IMG/VR virus record: IMGVR_UViG_3300019752_000004
Span: 1 to 64,000 of that record
Strand: one strand, 5' to 3'
From: a virus
DNA: 64,000 nt
The notes beneath the pieces are model-generated. The model was not told the origin of the DNA. It saw only the letters and a program-made list of their open reading frames with translations, and did no database searches. Shown piece by piece: positions 33,007 through 41,500 of the stretch. A program made the position numbers and the translations under genes. Position 1 is the stretch's first letter. Every line of letters begins with the position of its first letter.

Positions 33007-35070
33007 ATGAGCAATTTTAAACAGATGGTTTTATTTTTACAAGTCCATATTGGATACATCACTAAGGATGCCACACATCTTTTTGAAGTTGATGTAGACG
33101 ATGATACAATTTGGAATACATATCTGGATAGTTTTCCAGAGGGTACAAATGAAATCTTTCGTGAACGTAGATATTATGATTGTCAGTGTTGTAAAAACTT
33201 CATTCGCAATTTCGGCAAAGTAGTCGTAATTGATCCAGACACGTTTGAAAAAACCAGCATCTGGTCCAACTACAATGAAGATGATAAGTTTAAACCAGTG
33301 TTTGATGCACTGAATACACTTGTAACTGGTGCTAATATCAAAAATGTATTTGTGAATGATATGAAACGCATTGGAACAGATTCTAATTTTGATAAAAATC
33401 CTGAATTGGAATGGGATCATTTCTTTGTAGATGTACCTGAGAAATTCATTACGTCACTTAGAAATACTACGGCAAGTAGTGTTATGTCTAAATACAATTC
33501 TACACAGGGTGTGATGACCCGTTCATTTCAGCAGATTGATACGGATGCCGTAGAAACTGTTCTGGATATCATTGCACAGAATAATCTGTACCGTGGTGAA
33601 GAATGGGAAAAACCATTGAAAGCGTTTTCTCTGTTACAGAAGAAATTCAACACCCTTAATGATGATGAAAAATCTACATTCTGCTGGTTTCACGCAACAC
33701 TACCACATGGGGAAGTTCTCGGACGAATGAAGAATCACTCTATTGGTACACTTCTTTTAGATTTGTCTGATAATATGGATTTGGAAACTGCTGTAAAACG
33801 TTATGAGAATGTAGTTGCACCTCATAACTATAAACGTCCATCAACCCTTGTAACTAAACGTATGGTTGAAACCGCACAGAAAACAGTTGTTGACCTTGGA
33901 TACACTGATTCTCTTGAAAGACGACATGCTGCACTAAGTGATATGAATATCAATGATGTTCTTTTTGCTGACAGAGATGCAAAGTCTGTTATGTCTACTG
34001 GTGTACTTGGAGTGTTTGATGATATTAAATCTGATGCTAAATCCAGCTGTAAATCTCAGAATTTTGACAATGTACAGGAAGTCAGTATTGCAGATTTCAT
34101 GGAAACACATCTTCCCACTGCACGGGGTCTTGAACTATATCTTGAAAACCGACACACAACCAATATGGTATCGCTCATTGCACCAGTAAATGATGGTTGT
34201 AAAAGTATGTTTAAATGGGACAAACCATTTTCATGGAGTTACAACGGCAACATTGCAGATTCATCCACCAAAGCCCTTGTAAAAGATCATGGTGGTGACG
34301 TTGAAGGTGTGCTTAGATTCAGTCTCCGTTGGAATGATGACGGTGATTGTAATGATGACCTTGATGCACATTGTGTGGAACCTAACGGCAACATAATTCA
34401 CTATGCAGATAAATTGAGTCGGGCAACCAGAGGTAGTCTTGATGTAGATATCATTGATCCAGCTGGTAAAACTGCTGTAGAGAATATTACATGGCCATAT
34501 AAGACTCGTATGAGTGGCGGCGAATATCAATTCATGGTGCATTGTTATTCTAAGAATGGTGGTCAAAGTGGATTCACTGCTGAAATTGAATTTGATAATG
34601 GTGTTATCTATACGTTTGCATATGATGAACCATTGTCACATGGACAATATGTAAAGGTAGCTAACGTTATTAAATCTGGTGATAAATTCACTATGATTCC
34701 AAAACTCAGTTTGAACAAATCAAATAAAGAGCTTTGGGGTCTGAACACAAATAAGTTTGTACGTGTATCAACTGTAATGTTGTCTCCAAATCACTGGGTT
34801 GATCAGGAGAAGATTGGCAACAAACACTTTTTCTTCATGCTTGAAAACTGCTTGAATCCAGATGACACCAGAGGTTTCTACAATGAATTCCTTTGTGATA
34901 GTCTTGCACGTGACCACAAACGTGTGATGGAAATTCTTGGCAACAAGATGAAAGTGTGTTATGCTGATGAACAGTTGTCTGGTGTTGGATTTTCATCCAC
35001 TAAAAGAAATGATGTAGTATGCAAATATACTACAGAAACCGAAACAAAAGTTATTAAAATTAAATTCTAG
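33007..35070 (+). CDS. Large conserved phage protein of unknown function, 687 aa
   Basis: No enzymatic motif recognised. N-terminal part has CQCC around residue 60. Residues about 435-560 form a beta domain rich in Asp/Asn: RFSLRWNDDGDCNDDLDAHC, GSLDVDIIDPAG, ENITWPYK, YQFMVHCYS, which resembles DUF2135/YfaP-type beta-sandwich modules (W-N-x-x-x-DLDxH...). Such modules are usually in extracellular or virion proteins. Good AGAGG site. Followed after 9 nt by a 120-aa partner. Confidence 0.65.
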   Translation: MSNFKQMVLFLQVHIGYITKDATHLFEVDVDDDTIWNTYLDSFPEGTNEIFRERRYYDCQCCKNFIRNFGKVVVIDPDTFEKTSIWSNYNEDDKFKPVFDALNTLVTGANIKNVFVNDMKRIGTDSNFDKNPELEWDHFFVDVPEKFITSLRNTTASSVMSKYNSTQGVMTRSFQQIDTDAVETVLDIIAQNNLYRGEEWEKPLKAFSLLQKKFNTLNDDEKSTFCWFHATLPHGEVLGRMKNHSIGTLLLDLSDNMDLETAVKRYENVVAPHNYKRPSTLVTKRMVETAQKTVVDLGYTDSLERRHAALSDMNINDVLFADRDAKSVMSTGVLGVFDDIKSDAKSSCKSQNFDNVQEVSIADFMETHLPTARGLELYLENRHTTNMVSLIAPVNDGCKSMFKWDKPFSWSYNGNIADSSTKALVKDHGGDVEGVLRFSLRWNDDGDCNDDLDAHCVEPNGNIIHYADKLSRATRGSLDVDIIDPAGKTAVENITWPYKTRMSGGEYQFMVHCYSKNGGQSGFTAEIEFDNGVIYTFAYDEPLSHGQYVKVANVIKSGDKFTMIPKLSLNKSNKELWGLNTNKFVRVSTVMLSPNHWVDQEKIGNKHFFFMLENCLNPDDTRGFYNEFLCDSLARDHKRVMEILGNKMKVCYADEQLSGVGFSSTKRNDVVCKYTTETETKVIKIKF

Positions 35071-35079
35071 GAGAATCCT

Positions 35080-35442
35080 ATGGAAATGTTTGAAAGATGC
35101 GTAAGAGAGAAAGTTAGATTCAATTACAATGGTGTTATCACGACAGAAGATTTGTGGGATTTACATACACTTACACTGGATGTAATCTATTCTGAAATTC
35201 AGTTGAAAATTGAAAGACTTCCAAAAACCAGCCTCATTAAAGGTGGGGTTAGTAAGGAACGTGAAAAACTTGAATTTAAAGCCTCTGTGGTCGCATATGT
35301 TTATAAGGTAAAGACAGAGGAAGAAAAAGAACGTGAACGTGTGGAAATCAATTCACAGCGTAGACAGAAGATTCTTAAACAGATCGAAGAACAGGAATTT
35401 AAAAACCTGTCTATTGATGAATTGAAAGAAATGTTGAAATAG
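35080..35442 (+). CDS. Hypothetical 120-aa protein, partner of the 687-aa gene
   Basis: AGGAG site; begins MEMFERCVREKVRFNYNG. The first 75 residues look globular; the last 40 are a charged helix (TEEEKERERVEINSQRRQK). Ends at PeSL-like copy 4, so it closes the unit with the 687-aa protein. Confidence 0.65.
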   Translation: MEMFERCVREKVRFNYNGVITTEDLWDLHTLTLDVIYSEIQLKIERLPKTSLIKGGVSKEREKLEFKASVVAYVYKVKTEEEKERERVEINSQRRQKILKQIEEQEFKNLSIDELKEMLK

Positions 35443-35445
35443 TTG

Positions 35446-35506
35446 TTGACAACTAAAACTAAGGTGTGTATTCCTGTATTTGTGAACAGGTGATGCACAC
35501 CTTTTT
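35446..35506 (+). promoter_or_regulatory. Promoter embedded in stem-loop (PeSL-like), copy 4
   Basis: TTGACA (35446-35451), 17-bp spacer, TATTCC (35469-35474). Stem AAGGTGTGTAT (35461-35471) with ATGCACACCTT (35493-35503; one G-T pair) and a T-run. The downstream TTTTTAAAATGGAGAA leader is shared with copy 3. Confidence 0.82.
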
Positions 35507-35530
35507 AATTTTTAAAATGGAGAATATGCA

Positions 35531-35738
35531 ATGATCGATTACAAATGCTAAAGTTATCTTGACAGACGGTGCGGACACTATCTTATTCACAACAGATGTG
35601 AAAAGTCCTAACTATGGCGAAGAATATGTAACAATGAAAACAATTCTTGTTTCGGGCACTGCAATCAAAATGATGCAAAACGAATGGCCTAGTCTTCCAT
35701 ACACACTGATAGACGCTACAACACAGAATGGAGAATAA
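35531..35738 (+). pseudogene. Small gene with start out of frame
   Basis: The only well-placed start, ATG 35531 (after GGAGAATATGCA), reads M-I-D-Y-K-C-stop. A second frame is open from about 35540 to TAA 35736-35738 and looks coding: ITNAKVILTDGADTILFTTD, then KSPNYGEEYVTMKTILVSGT. Deleting the G at 35535-35537 region restores M-I-I-T-N-A-K. The first 13 bases match the gene start at 24019, so a recombined leader seems to have been joined out of frame. A TTG at 35559 could still start a shorter product. Confidence 0.6.
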
Positions 35739-35739
35739 A

Positions 35740-36219
35740 ATGGCTACTAACAAACAGGTTGAAGATTTTGCATATGAAATGATTGAATACTATGCAATGG
35801 TAGAAGCTGTGGATAAGTTGTCTGATAACGTCACAAAGCTTTCACATACTGGTAAAGTAATCAAAGAACGTGCAAAGTGTGTCGAAAAGATTCAAAACAT
35901 CAGAAAAGAATTTGAATATGCATCAAATTGGATTATTACACCAGTTGAAGGTTACCCTGCTGTAATCATTAAAATTTGGGTGTGTGAATACAGACTAATT
36001 TGCAAACACCCTCACATTTCACAAGCATATTTCAAACTAGAACACGGTCTTAAAGATGTAGATATTCTTAAAATGTACTGTGATTATGTAGAGTTGAAAA
36101 ATCTTCTGAATGAGAAGGTAACTCAGACTTTTACAGTTTACTGTGGTATGCCTTACCAACAACGTAGATCGCAATTGGCAAAACTTAGATATAAAGTGAA
36201 AAATCAAAATGTCTCGTAA
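35740..36219 (+). CDS. Hypothetical 159-aa helical protein
   Basis: ATG 35740 with GGAG 7 nt upstream; an in-frame ATG at 35728 lies before the ribosome site. Starts MATNKQVEDFAYEMIEYYAM. Mostly helical, basic near the end. No motif recognised. Confidence 0.65.
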   Translation: MATNKQVEDFAYEMIEYYAMVEAVDKLSDNVTKLSHTGKVIKERAKCVEKIQNIRKEFEYASNWIITPVEGYPAVIIKIWVCEYRLICKHPHISQAYFKLEHGLKDVDILKMYCDYVELKNLLNEKVTQTFTVYCGMPYQQRRSQLAKLRYKVKNQNVS

Positions 36220-36385
36220 AGAAAGACTTTACAAAGCTGCATTATTCTGGCATAGAAAAGCTCTAGGCTATTGCAACAAGACAGATGATATGGAAAGATT
36301 TAGAAACCTTTGTCAACGTGCATATAGTTATGCACAATGGTTTGAAGCACTTGCAGAAATGGAGAAACAAAATGAAAGATATTAA
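36209..36385 (+). CDS. Small basic protein, 58 aa
   Basis: MSRKERLYKAALFWHRKALG opens an ORF of 58 codons overlapping the previous stop by 11 nt and the next start by 14 nt. The helical pattern (tetratricopeptide-like spacing of A/L/W/Y) is protein-like. Function unknown. Confidence 0.55.
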   Translation: MSRKERLYKAALFWHRKALGYCNKTDDMERFRNLCQRAYSYAQWFEALAEMEKQNERY

Positions 36386-36593
36386 AGTTGGAAGATGGTC
36401 ATATGAGTTTGCAATTACAGAAGAAGAAAAGAAGGAAGCTCTTGATATTGTTTCTTGTCGAACTGGTGTATGTTGTCTGCATTGTGTAAAAGACAACACA
36501 TCAATCGAATACGGATATGATGAATTTGAAGACGACATTCTTCCATCTTTGAACGTGTTTGATGAAAATTATTATTTAGCAGTAGAATGTTAG
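36372..36593 (+). CDS. Hypothetical 73-aa Cys-containing protein
   Basis: ATG 36372 with GGAG 8 nt upstream. MKDIKVGRWSYEFAITEEEK, then CRTGVCCLHC, a close cluster of four cysteines. Possibly metal-binding. Unknown family. Confidence 0.6.
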   Translation: MKDIKVGRWSYEFAITEEEKKEALDIVSCRTGVCCLHCVKDNTSIEYGYDEFEDDILPSLNVFDENYYLAVEC

Positions 36594-36600
36594 GTGAGTC

Positions 36601-37035
36601 ATGGAATTCACAACAGCATTTTTAATATTAATTGTAATTGCATGTGTATGTGGTTTTATATGTAGGGATAATCCTAACAAACCAAATACATCAACGGCAT
36701 CCAACAAATGCAATCATGATTGGATACCAACACGAACTAAAGGGTATCTGGTATCGTTTGATCAAACTGGTGTGAGACTGCCATACTCTATCATTTACAA
36801 ACAACGTGTATGTGTATTATGTGGAGAATTGTATGATCACGCAAAACGTCAGTGTATGAGTGGCACATATCATGAAATCACAAAAGAACAGTTTGACGAA
36901 TATCAGAAACAGGACTCTGAAAAGTTTTGGGAAGAATTGCACCGTGAAGTTGATTCTGAAAACCACAAAAACTTTATGTCTAAAGTAGAACGTGCTGAAA
37001 CAATTTTAAAGGAGAAACAAAATGAAAACTTATAA
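36601..37035 (+). CDS. N-terminally anchored protein with zinc-ribbon features
   Basis: A 144-aa protein. A hydrophobic segment at residues 5-20 (TAFLILIVIACVCGF) may be a signal anchor. KCNHDW and RVCVLCGELYDH, about 40 residues apart, form a C/H...CxxC metal site. C-terminal helix. Overlaps the following gene by 14 nt. Confidence 0.6.
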   Translation: MEFTTAFLILIVIACVCGFICRDNPNKPNTSTASNKCNHDWIPTRTKGYLVSFDQTGVRLPYSIIYKQRVCVLCGELYDHAKRQCMSGTYHEITKEQFDEYQKQDSEKFWEELHREVDSENHKNFMSKVERAETILKEKQNENL

Positions 37036-37231
37036 GTACGATGGTGTGGAATTGGTATTAGTAGCAGACGGACACGGTTTGTATTCAGGTACGTGTGTAG
37101 GATGTTATTTTGATTCGTTTGAAGGGGGATGTCCAGAAATATGCGGAGATGGTAGCATATTTATCCATGTGAATGAGAATGCTGTATTCCATGAAGACTT
37201 ATTTGAAGTAACGGATGTCGATGATGGATAA
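37022..37231 (+). CDS. Small Cys-rich protein, paralogue of 32042-32266
   Basis: A 69-aa protein: MKTYKYDGVELVLV, CVGCYF, CPEICGDG, ending EDLFEVTDVDDG. The order of motifs matches the 74-aa protein at 32042. GGAGAAACAA ribosome site. Overlaps the next gene by 17 nt, as the paralogue does. Confidence 0.65.
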   Translation: MKTYKYDGVELVLVADGHGLYSGTCVGCYFDSFEGGCPEICGDGSIFIHVNENAVFHEDLFEVTDVDDG

Positions 37232-37466
37232 TTCACTCATAGAAGCTCTAATAGAAGCCCTAGAAGATATTGACAGACTTATTGAAAATGGTGAAATCAC
37301 TAAGAACGATGATACAGATTATTGTTTTCCACATCACTGTGACGGACAATGCCAAGGAATGGGTGGTTGTCCATACTGTTGTGAATTCTGGTATGATGAT
37401 GCCGTAGAACGTGGTGTTGATCCAGAAAATTTAAAAGAACTTGATTGTTGTATGCAAGGATACTAA
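37215..37466 (+). CDS. Hypothetical 83-aa Cys-rich protein
   Basis: Begins MSMMDNSLIEALIEALEDID; any of three close ATGs may be used. HHCDGQCQGMGGCPYCCEFW is a dense cysteine/histidine cluster likely to bind metal. Last plus-strand gene before the convergent tail cluster. Confidence 0.6.
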   Translation: MSMMDNSLIEALIEALEDIDRLIENGEITKNDDTDYCFPHHCDGQCQGMGGCPYCCEFWYDDAVERGVDPENLKELDCCMQGY

Positions 37467-37478
37467 ATCTCTCAAATT

Positions 37479-37546
37479 GATTCTAACGCATTCTAAACTT
37501 AAAGATAGGTCAATATACCTAAAATGGTTTAGAATGCGTTAGAATC
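37479..37546. repeat. 20-bp inverted repeat between convergent gene clusters
   Basis: GATTCTAACGCATTCTAAAC (37479-37498) and its exact reverse complement (37527-37546) flank 28 nt that contain a smaller AGGT/ACCT pair. It lies between the plus-strand stop at 37466 and the minus-strand stop at 37562, so a bidirectional terminator is the simplest reading, although there are no T-runs. The CTAACGCATTCTAA core recurs at 6849 and 55790. Confidence 0.75.
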
Positions 37547-37561
37547 GTGTTTCTGGCCGTT

Positions 37562-37942
37562 TTATCGTAGTCTGGATAGTGGAAGACTAAACGTATTTAA
37601 AGTTTCCTGATTGATTATGAAATATTTAATATCAATAACCAACGTATTATCATCTTGTTCCATTACATTAATCTCATCAACTTCACATCTAGGTTCATAT
37701 TCATCTATCAAGTTCTTTAGACTCTGTTGAATTTGAGTTGTAAATGCAATGTCCAGATTTTCAAACAGTTGATCCTCTATACCAGCACCATAAAATGGGT
37801 CATATAGAATCTCACCTTGTCTCGTTAAAATTAAATGTCTTAGACTCTGATTGACACTACTAGCATTATTTTTAACACCAATATCTCCTGTAACTGGATT
37901 ACGAACTAGACTAAAATCCATATCCTTGTATATATTTCCCAT
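37562..37942 (-). CDS. 25: Baseplate wedge subunit (gp25-like)
   Basis: A 126-aa protein (T4: 132). FSLVRNPVTGDIGVKNNA, then SVNQSLRHLILTRQGEILYD and FYGAGIEDQLFENLD match the gp25/GpW lysozyme-like baseplate family found in all contractile tails. It bridges wedge and hub and triggers sheath assembly. Its ATG overlaps the stop of the gp5-like gene upstream. Confidence 0.93.
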   Translation of the reverse strand: MGNIYKDMDFSLVRNPVTGDIGVKNNASSVNQSLRHLILTRQGEILYDPFYGAGIEDQLFENLDIAFTTQIQQSLKNLIDEYEPRCEVDEINVMEQDDNTLVIDIKYFIINQETLNTFSLPLSRLR

Positions 37943-40590
37943 TATACTATTACTCCATTGTCTGAAAATGCTAACCAGTTTGTACCATTACTATATGCTG
38001 GTTTAAGATCACCGCTATCTATAATCATAATGATACTCCCATTATTTGATGTTGCTGATGGAAAATTTGCATCAGTCGTGTCTATTGGTGTTAGTGTCAA
38101 AAGTTTTCCTGCATCTACAGTTACATCATCATTAAAACTTGATGTTGAATTTGCTGTGAGCGTTCCGTTCAAAGTGGTTCCATTAGTGACTGTGACAGTA
38201 TCTTTTAATTCTACGTCATCATTAAAACTAGCGGTTCCACTGACTTCCAGTCCAGCATTAGCATTTACTTTAGATTCAGCTTGTAAAGCAACTCTAGCTG
38301 ATGTGATTGATCCGAGTGTTACTATGGGTCCAGTATTGCCGCCTATAGTAGCCAATCTAACTACTGTACTACTATCATTGACATTATCAAATGCAAATTC
38401 TAAAGGTGATTTAGTAATTTCAATCTTAGCAGCATTTGCTGTATCAGATGTCGTTAATCCTGTATTTGTTAATGTGCCACCATCAACACTGTCACCACTT
38501 GTTAAAACTAGATTCCAATCACTACCGTCCCATCTGTATGTTAGGTCTGCGTCTGTATCAAACCATATATCACCTTCAACTAGTGTGATAGTCGGGTCAT
38601 TCTGTGGGTCTGTAGTTCTAAAGTATGATGTAGATTTACCATTGTCCAAATCATTGAGGTTAGCAAGTATTGGACCAATATCACTATTATCAATAACCCA
38701 TTGACCGTTATTGCGTATATACAAACGGTTTTCGTCGCTGGTATCAACCCAGTAATCACCTTGATCCCCTATAGGCGGCTCAGTAGATGAGTAGAATACC
38801 TGCACGTCACCATTTAGTGCTGCAGCGGTTTTACTAAATTCATCTAGTGCCCTGATACTGTTTTCATATCCCTGTAGTGATTTAGTTGCAACCTCGTTTG
38901 CATCCGTATTGCCCACAAGTTTAGTGTCATTAGCAATCTTTCTGATAGTGATTCCAGTAGCCGCAACCCATACACCAGCTTTATAGATCATAGGGTCATC
39001 AAGAGATTCAGGAAACCAGATGTCATTCGTTTGCGGTTCATTTGGTTCAACCGCACTTGTAAAAACCTGTTTTGTTCCACCACCTACAGCACCAATGTCT
39101 GTAATTGCAAATGAAATAGTAGGGTTATCATCCTGTATCCAACCATCTACAGTTCTTTTGTACTGCACAAAATTAGCTTGATCAGCCGTGTCAACCCATA
39201 TTTGACCAATTGATGGATTTACTGGTTCGCCGTCCTGAATTGACAATGTTGTAGGTGCACTACTTCGTAACAGCGCATTATCAATACCAGATGTAATAGC
39301 AGATGCTGGACTACCACCTAATTGACTTGCATTGGTAGCAAATTGAGAATTTTGAATCCAACCCTGTGCGACACCACCTACACTGAGTTGACCTATGAAT
39401 GTTGGTCCTATAAAACCAACAGATTCAGCTTCCACTTCAAAAGATTTAGATTTAATATTATATCTGTTTTCTACTGTTGTGAAATAATTTAGACCCACAT
39501 ATTGATGTTTAACCATCTTGGCAATTGACACCATATCAAGTACAGATTTAACTGTTAGTGTCCCATCATCTGCAAATTCCTGATAACTACCTGTTCTGTG
39601 CTGGTGATTGATGCGTGTGTTATTAGGTGTGTCATCAATCTCAATTAGATGACCAGACATAGATTGAAAAACTCTGTTGAAAGGATAATCTGATGGTCCT
39701 ACTGTTTTTTCACTAAATCCACTCTGATCAATCTCCTTATCATAGTTAACAAGTGCATCCTCTTGTCTAGGGAATCTGAGTGATAATACACGACTTCTAT
39801 CAAATCTTCTTACATTTACTGCATCACTCTGATTGCCGCCTAATATCCATACACTGTTTTCATCCCATTTTGTCAGGAACCCTACGTGACCTTGCCAAGT
39901 CGTGTTACCTCGTGTAATGACTATAATAGCACCGAACACATAATCAGATTCGGCACCCCATTCAACCCATGAACGTGCAGCTGCACTACGTGTGCCCTGA
40001 ATAGGTGTCTTACTGTTTCGCATAACCCAGTTTACGAATGCTGAACACCAAGGTGTATTATCATCACTAGCATTTAACAATGTCTCATCATGATATCTTA
40101 GAATCTGTGGATTGCTGCCATTGACAAATTCTTTTACACCACGTTGTGAATATGCCACATTCATCCAGTCGCTTGGATCAATTTCCACTTCATCCAATTC
40201 AACTGTATTTGATTCAACTGATGTCTGGTCTTCATTACGTCTACGCTGTGAATCAATAATTTCACCACGTGCACGTGCATTTACATCATGTTCACCTGTA
40301 GTCTGATTAAAACCATGATAAACAGCTAATACCACTGGTTCCTGTTTATCATCACCATCTTTAAAAAAGCATATTACTGTACTACCCACTACAATGCCAT
40401 TAGGGGACCAACCAAGCCCCCTGAATCCAGCATTATTAGGTGATATACACACTGTAGACCATCTAAGAGCCTCTGTAGGTATATCACTTCTACTCTGTGA
40501 GTGTACACCATATACGCGCACACGAACCCTACCAGCCTGTAGTGGGTCATCTACGTCTTCTACTATACCGAAGTACAAATAATCTATCAT
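37942..40590 (-). CDS. 5: gp5-like baseplate hub spike fused to peptidase and fibre-like repeats
   Basis: An 882-aa protein. Residues 1-95 are the gp5/VgrG OB fold (LYFGIVEDVDDPLQAGRVRV). Residues about 140-275 match the TIGR02594 NlpC/P60-like family with Cys182 (DNTPWCSAFVNW) and His235 (GHVGFLTKW) as catalytic pair, in place of the T4 gp5 lysozyme. Residues 310-400 resemble the gp5C beta-prism (SGHLIEIDDTPNNTRI). Residues about 445-700 hold four repeats of the type P-x-x-G-D-x-W-x-D-T ... G-x-W, then a beta-rich tail. Late promoter upstream. Confidence 0.88.
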   Translation of the reverse strand: MIDYLYFGIVEDVDDPLQAGRVRVRVYGVHSQSRSDIPTEALRWSTVCISPNNAGFRGLGWSPNGIVVGSTVICFFKDGDDKQEPVVLAVYHGFNQTTGEHDVNARARGEIIDSQRRRNEDQTSVESNTVELDEVEIDPSDWMNVAYSQRGVKEFVNGSNPQILRYHDETLLNASDDNTPWCSAFVNWVMRNSKTPIQGTRSAAARSWVEWGAESDYVFGAIIVITRGNTTWQGHVGFLTKWDENSVWILGGNQSDAVNVRRFDRSRVLSLRFPRQEDALVNYDKEIDQSGFSEKTVGPSDYPFNRVFQSMSGHLIEIDDTPNNTRINHQHRTGSYQEFADDGTLTVKSVLDMVSIAKMVKHQYVGLNYFTTVENRYNIKSKSFEVEAESVGFIGPTFIGQLSVGGVAQGWIQNSQFATNASQLGGSPASAITSGIDNALLRSSAPTTLSIQDGEPVNPSIGQIWVDTADQANFVQYKRTVDGWIQDDNPTISFAITDIGAVGGGTKQVFTSAVEPNEPQTNDIWFPESLDDPMIYKAGVWVAATGITIRKIANDTKLVGNTDANEVATKSLQGYENSIRALDEFSKTAAALNGDVQVFYSSTEPPIGDQGDYWVDTSDENRLYIRNNGQWVIDNSDIGPILANLNDLDNGKSTSYFRTTDPQNDPTITLVEGDIWFDTDADLTYRWDGSDWNLVLTSGDSVDGGTLTNTGLTTSDTANAAKIEITKSPLEFAFDNVNDSSTVVRLATIGGNTGPIVTLGSITSARVALQAESKVNANAGLEVSGTASFNDDVELKDTVTVTNGTTLNGTLTANSTSSFNDDVTVDAGKLLTLTPIDTTDANFPSATSNNGSIIMIIDSGDLKPAYSNGTNWLAFSDNGVIV

Positions 40591-40607
40591 ACGTTTTCCT
40601 TAAATCA

Positions 40608-40730
40608 TTATTTATTTTGAATATTGTCATATTCTTCTTTCAGACGCTGATATAATAATTTTTGATGAACATCGAAATGCCACGGCAACATATTATTATA
40701 TTCTGTTAGTGTGAAATTGTGACGGATCAT
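40608..40730 (-). CDS. Small ORF downstream of gp26, possible frameshift extension
   Basis: From ATG 40730 the ORF encodes 40 aa (MIRHNFTLTEYNNMLPWHFD...). The same frame stays open and protein-like upstream to within the last codons of gp26 (IIFEGKTLIDYFKNSQ), without another ATG and without a ribosome site at 40730. It may be the second product of a -1 frameshift from gp26, or be started at a non-ATG codon. The LTEYNNMLPW segment resembles C-terminal pieces of phage tail assembly chaperones. Confidence 0.5.
   Translation of the reverse strand: MIRHNFTLTEYNNMLPWHFDVHQKLLYQRLKEEYDNIQNK
40609..40616 (-). promoter_or_regulatory. Candidate late promoter for gp5-gp25
   Basis: AATAAATA on the minus strand, 19 nt before the gp5-like ATG with AAGGAAAA in between. 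One base from the T4 late consensus. Confidence 0.5.
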
Positions 40731-40777
40731 AATCTGTGAATTTTTAAAATAATCAATCAGTGTCTTACCTTCAAAAA

Positions 40778-41482
40778 TTATCTGAAAACCTGTGTGAATT
40801 TATCCAGTTTGATTGTGTGTTCGTGTCCACAATTAGGACATACGAATTTAGTTTCATAGTAAATATGAGGCATTTTTGATACAAATTTCTCTACAATCTC
40901 TTTTTTCTGAATTACAGTGAGGCTGTTTAGAAATCTAATTTTAGAATCATATGTCTCATTCATCATATCATACACTTCATCACTATGAGTAACGTAATCA
41001 ATACAGGTCAAAAGCATATTGTTTTCAGTGATTTTATCCATATTCATCATTTTACCCATTGTAGGATAACCTAATTTGATACTGATACTATCAGATAATT
41101 TAATTACATCATCACCTGATTCATATTCTTTGATGACAAAATCACCGATTTTAATATTGCATTCAATTGTTTCATTGCATGGTTGACCATCTACATCATT
41201 TTTACATCTATATGGCGCACGAATGACTTCACCAATACTGATTTCTCTAATTTTTAGAAACAAATATTCTAGTGCGAATAATGGAATTGAATCTACATCA
41301 AAATCTTTTTCAATCACACATTCTTTAGTAATCTGTCTGACTGCATTCATTTGATCTTTAAATTCACCATCCTGTGCCTGTAGAAAGATTGATTCCTGTC
41401 CTACAGTGAATCCAGAATAGTTAATTTTACCAATATATTTGTTGTTTAATAATTTAGTTTGTTTTGGAAGAGTTGGTAACAT
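40778..41482 (-). CDS. 26: Baseplate hub assembly protein (gp26-like)
   Basis: A 234-aa protein (T4 gp26: 208). Fits the T4-type baseplate protein family (PF12322): MLPTLPKQTKLLNNKYIGKI, ALEYLFLKIREISIGEV, and a zinc-ribbon-like YRCKNDVDGQPCNETI plus CPNCGHEHTI at the C-terminus. AGGAG site. Upstream of the gp5-gp25 pair as in T4-like hub clusters. Confidence 0.8.
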   Translation of the reverse strand: MLPTLPKQTKLLNNKYIGKINYSGFTVGQESIFLQAQDGEFKDQMNAVRQITKECVIEKDFDVDSIPLFALEYLFLKIREISIGEVIRAPYRCKNDVDGQPCNETIECNIKIGDFVIKEYESGDDVIKLSDSISIKLGYPTMGKMMNMDKITENNMLLTCIDYVTHSDEVYDMMNETYDSKIRFLNSLTVIQKKEIVEKFVSKMPHIYYETKFVCPNCGHEHTIKLDKFTQVFR

Positions 41483-41500
41483 ATATTATCTCCTTTATCG

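Noticed and set aside
37958-38704. 248-codon open frame on the plus strand
   Set aside because: Lies wholly inside the gp5-like gene on the other strand, has no ribosome site and low-complexity Ser/Val/Leu translation; a shadow of the repeats.
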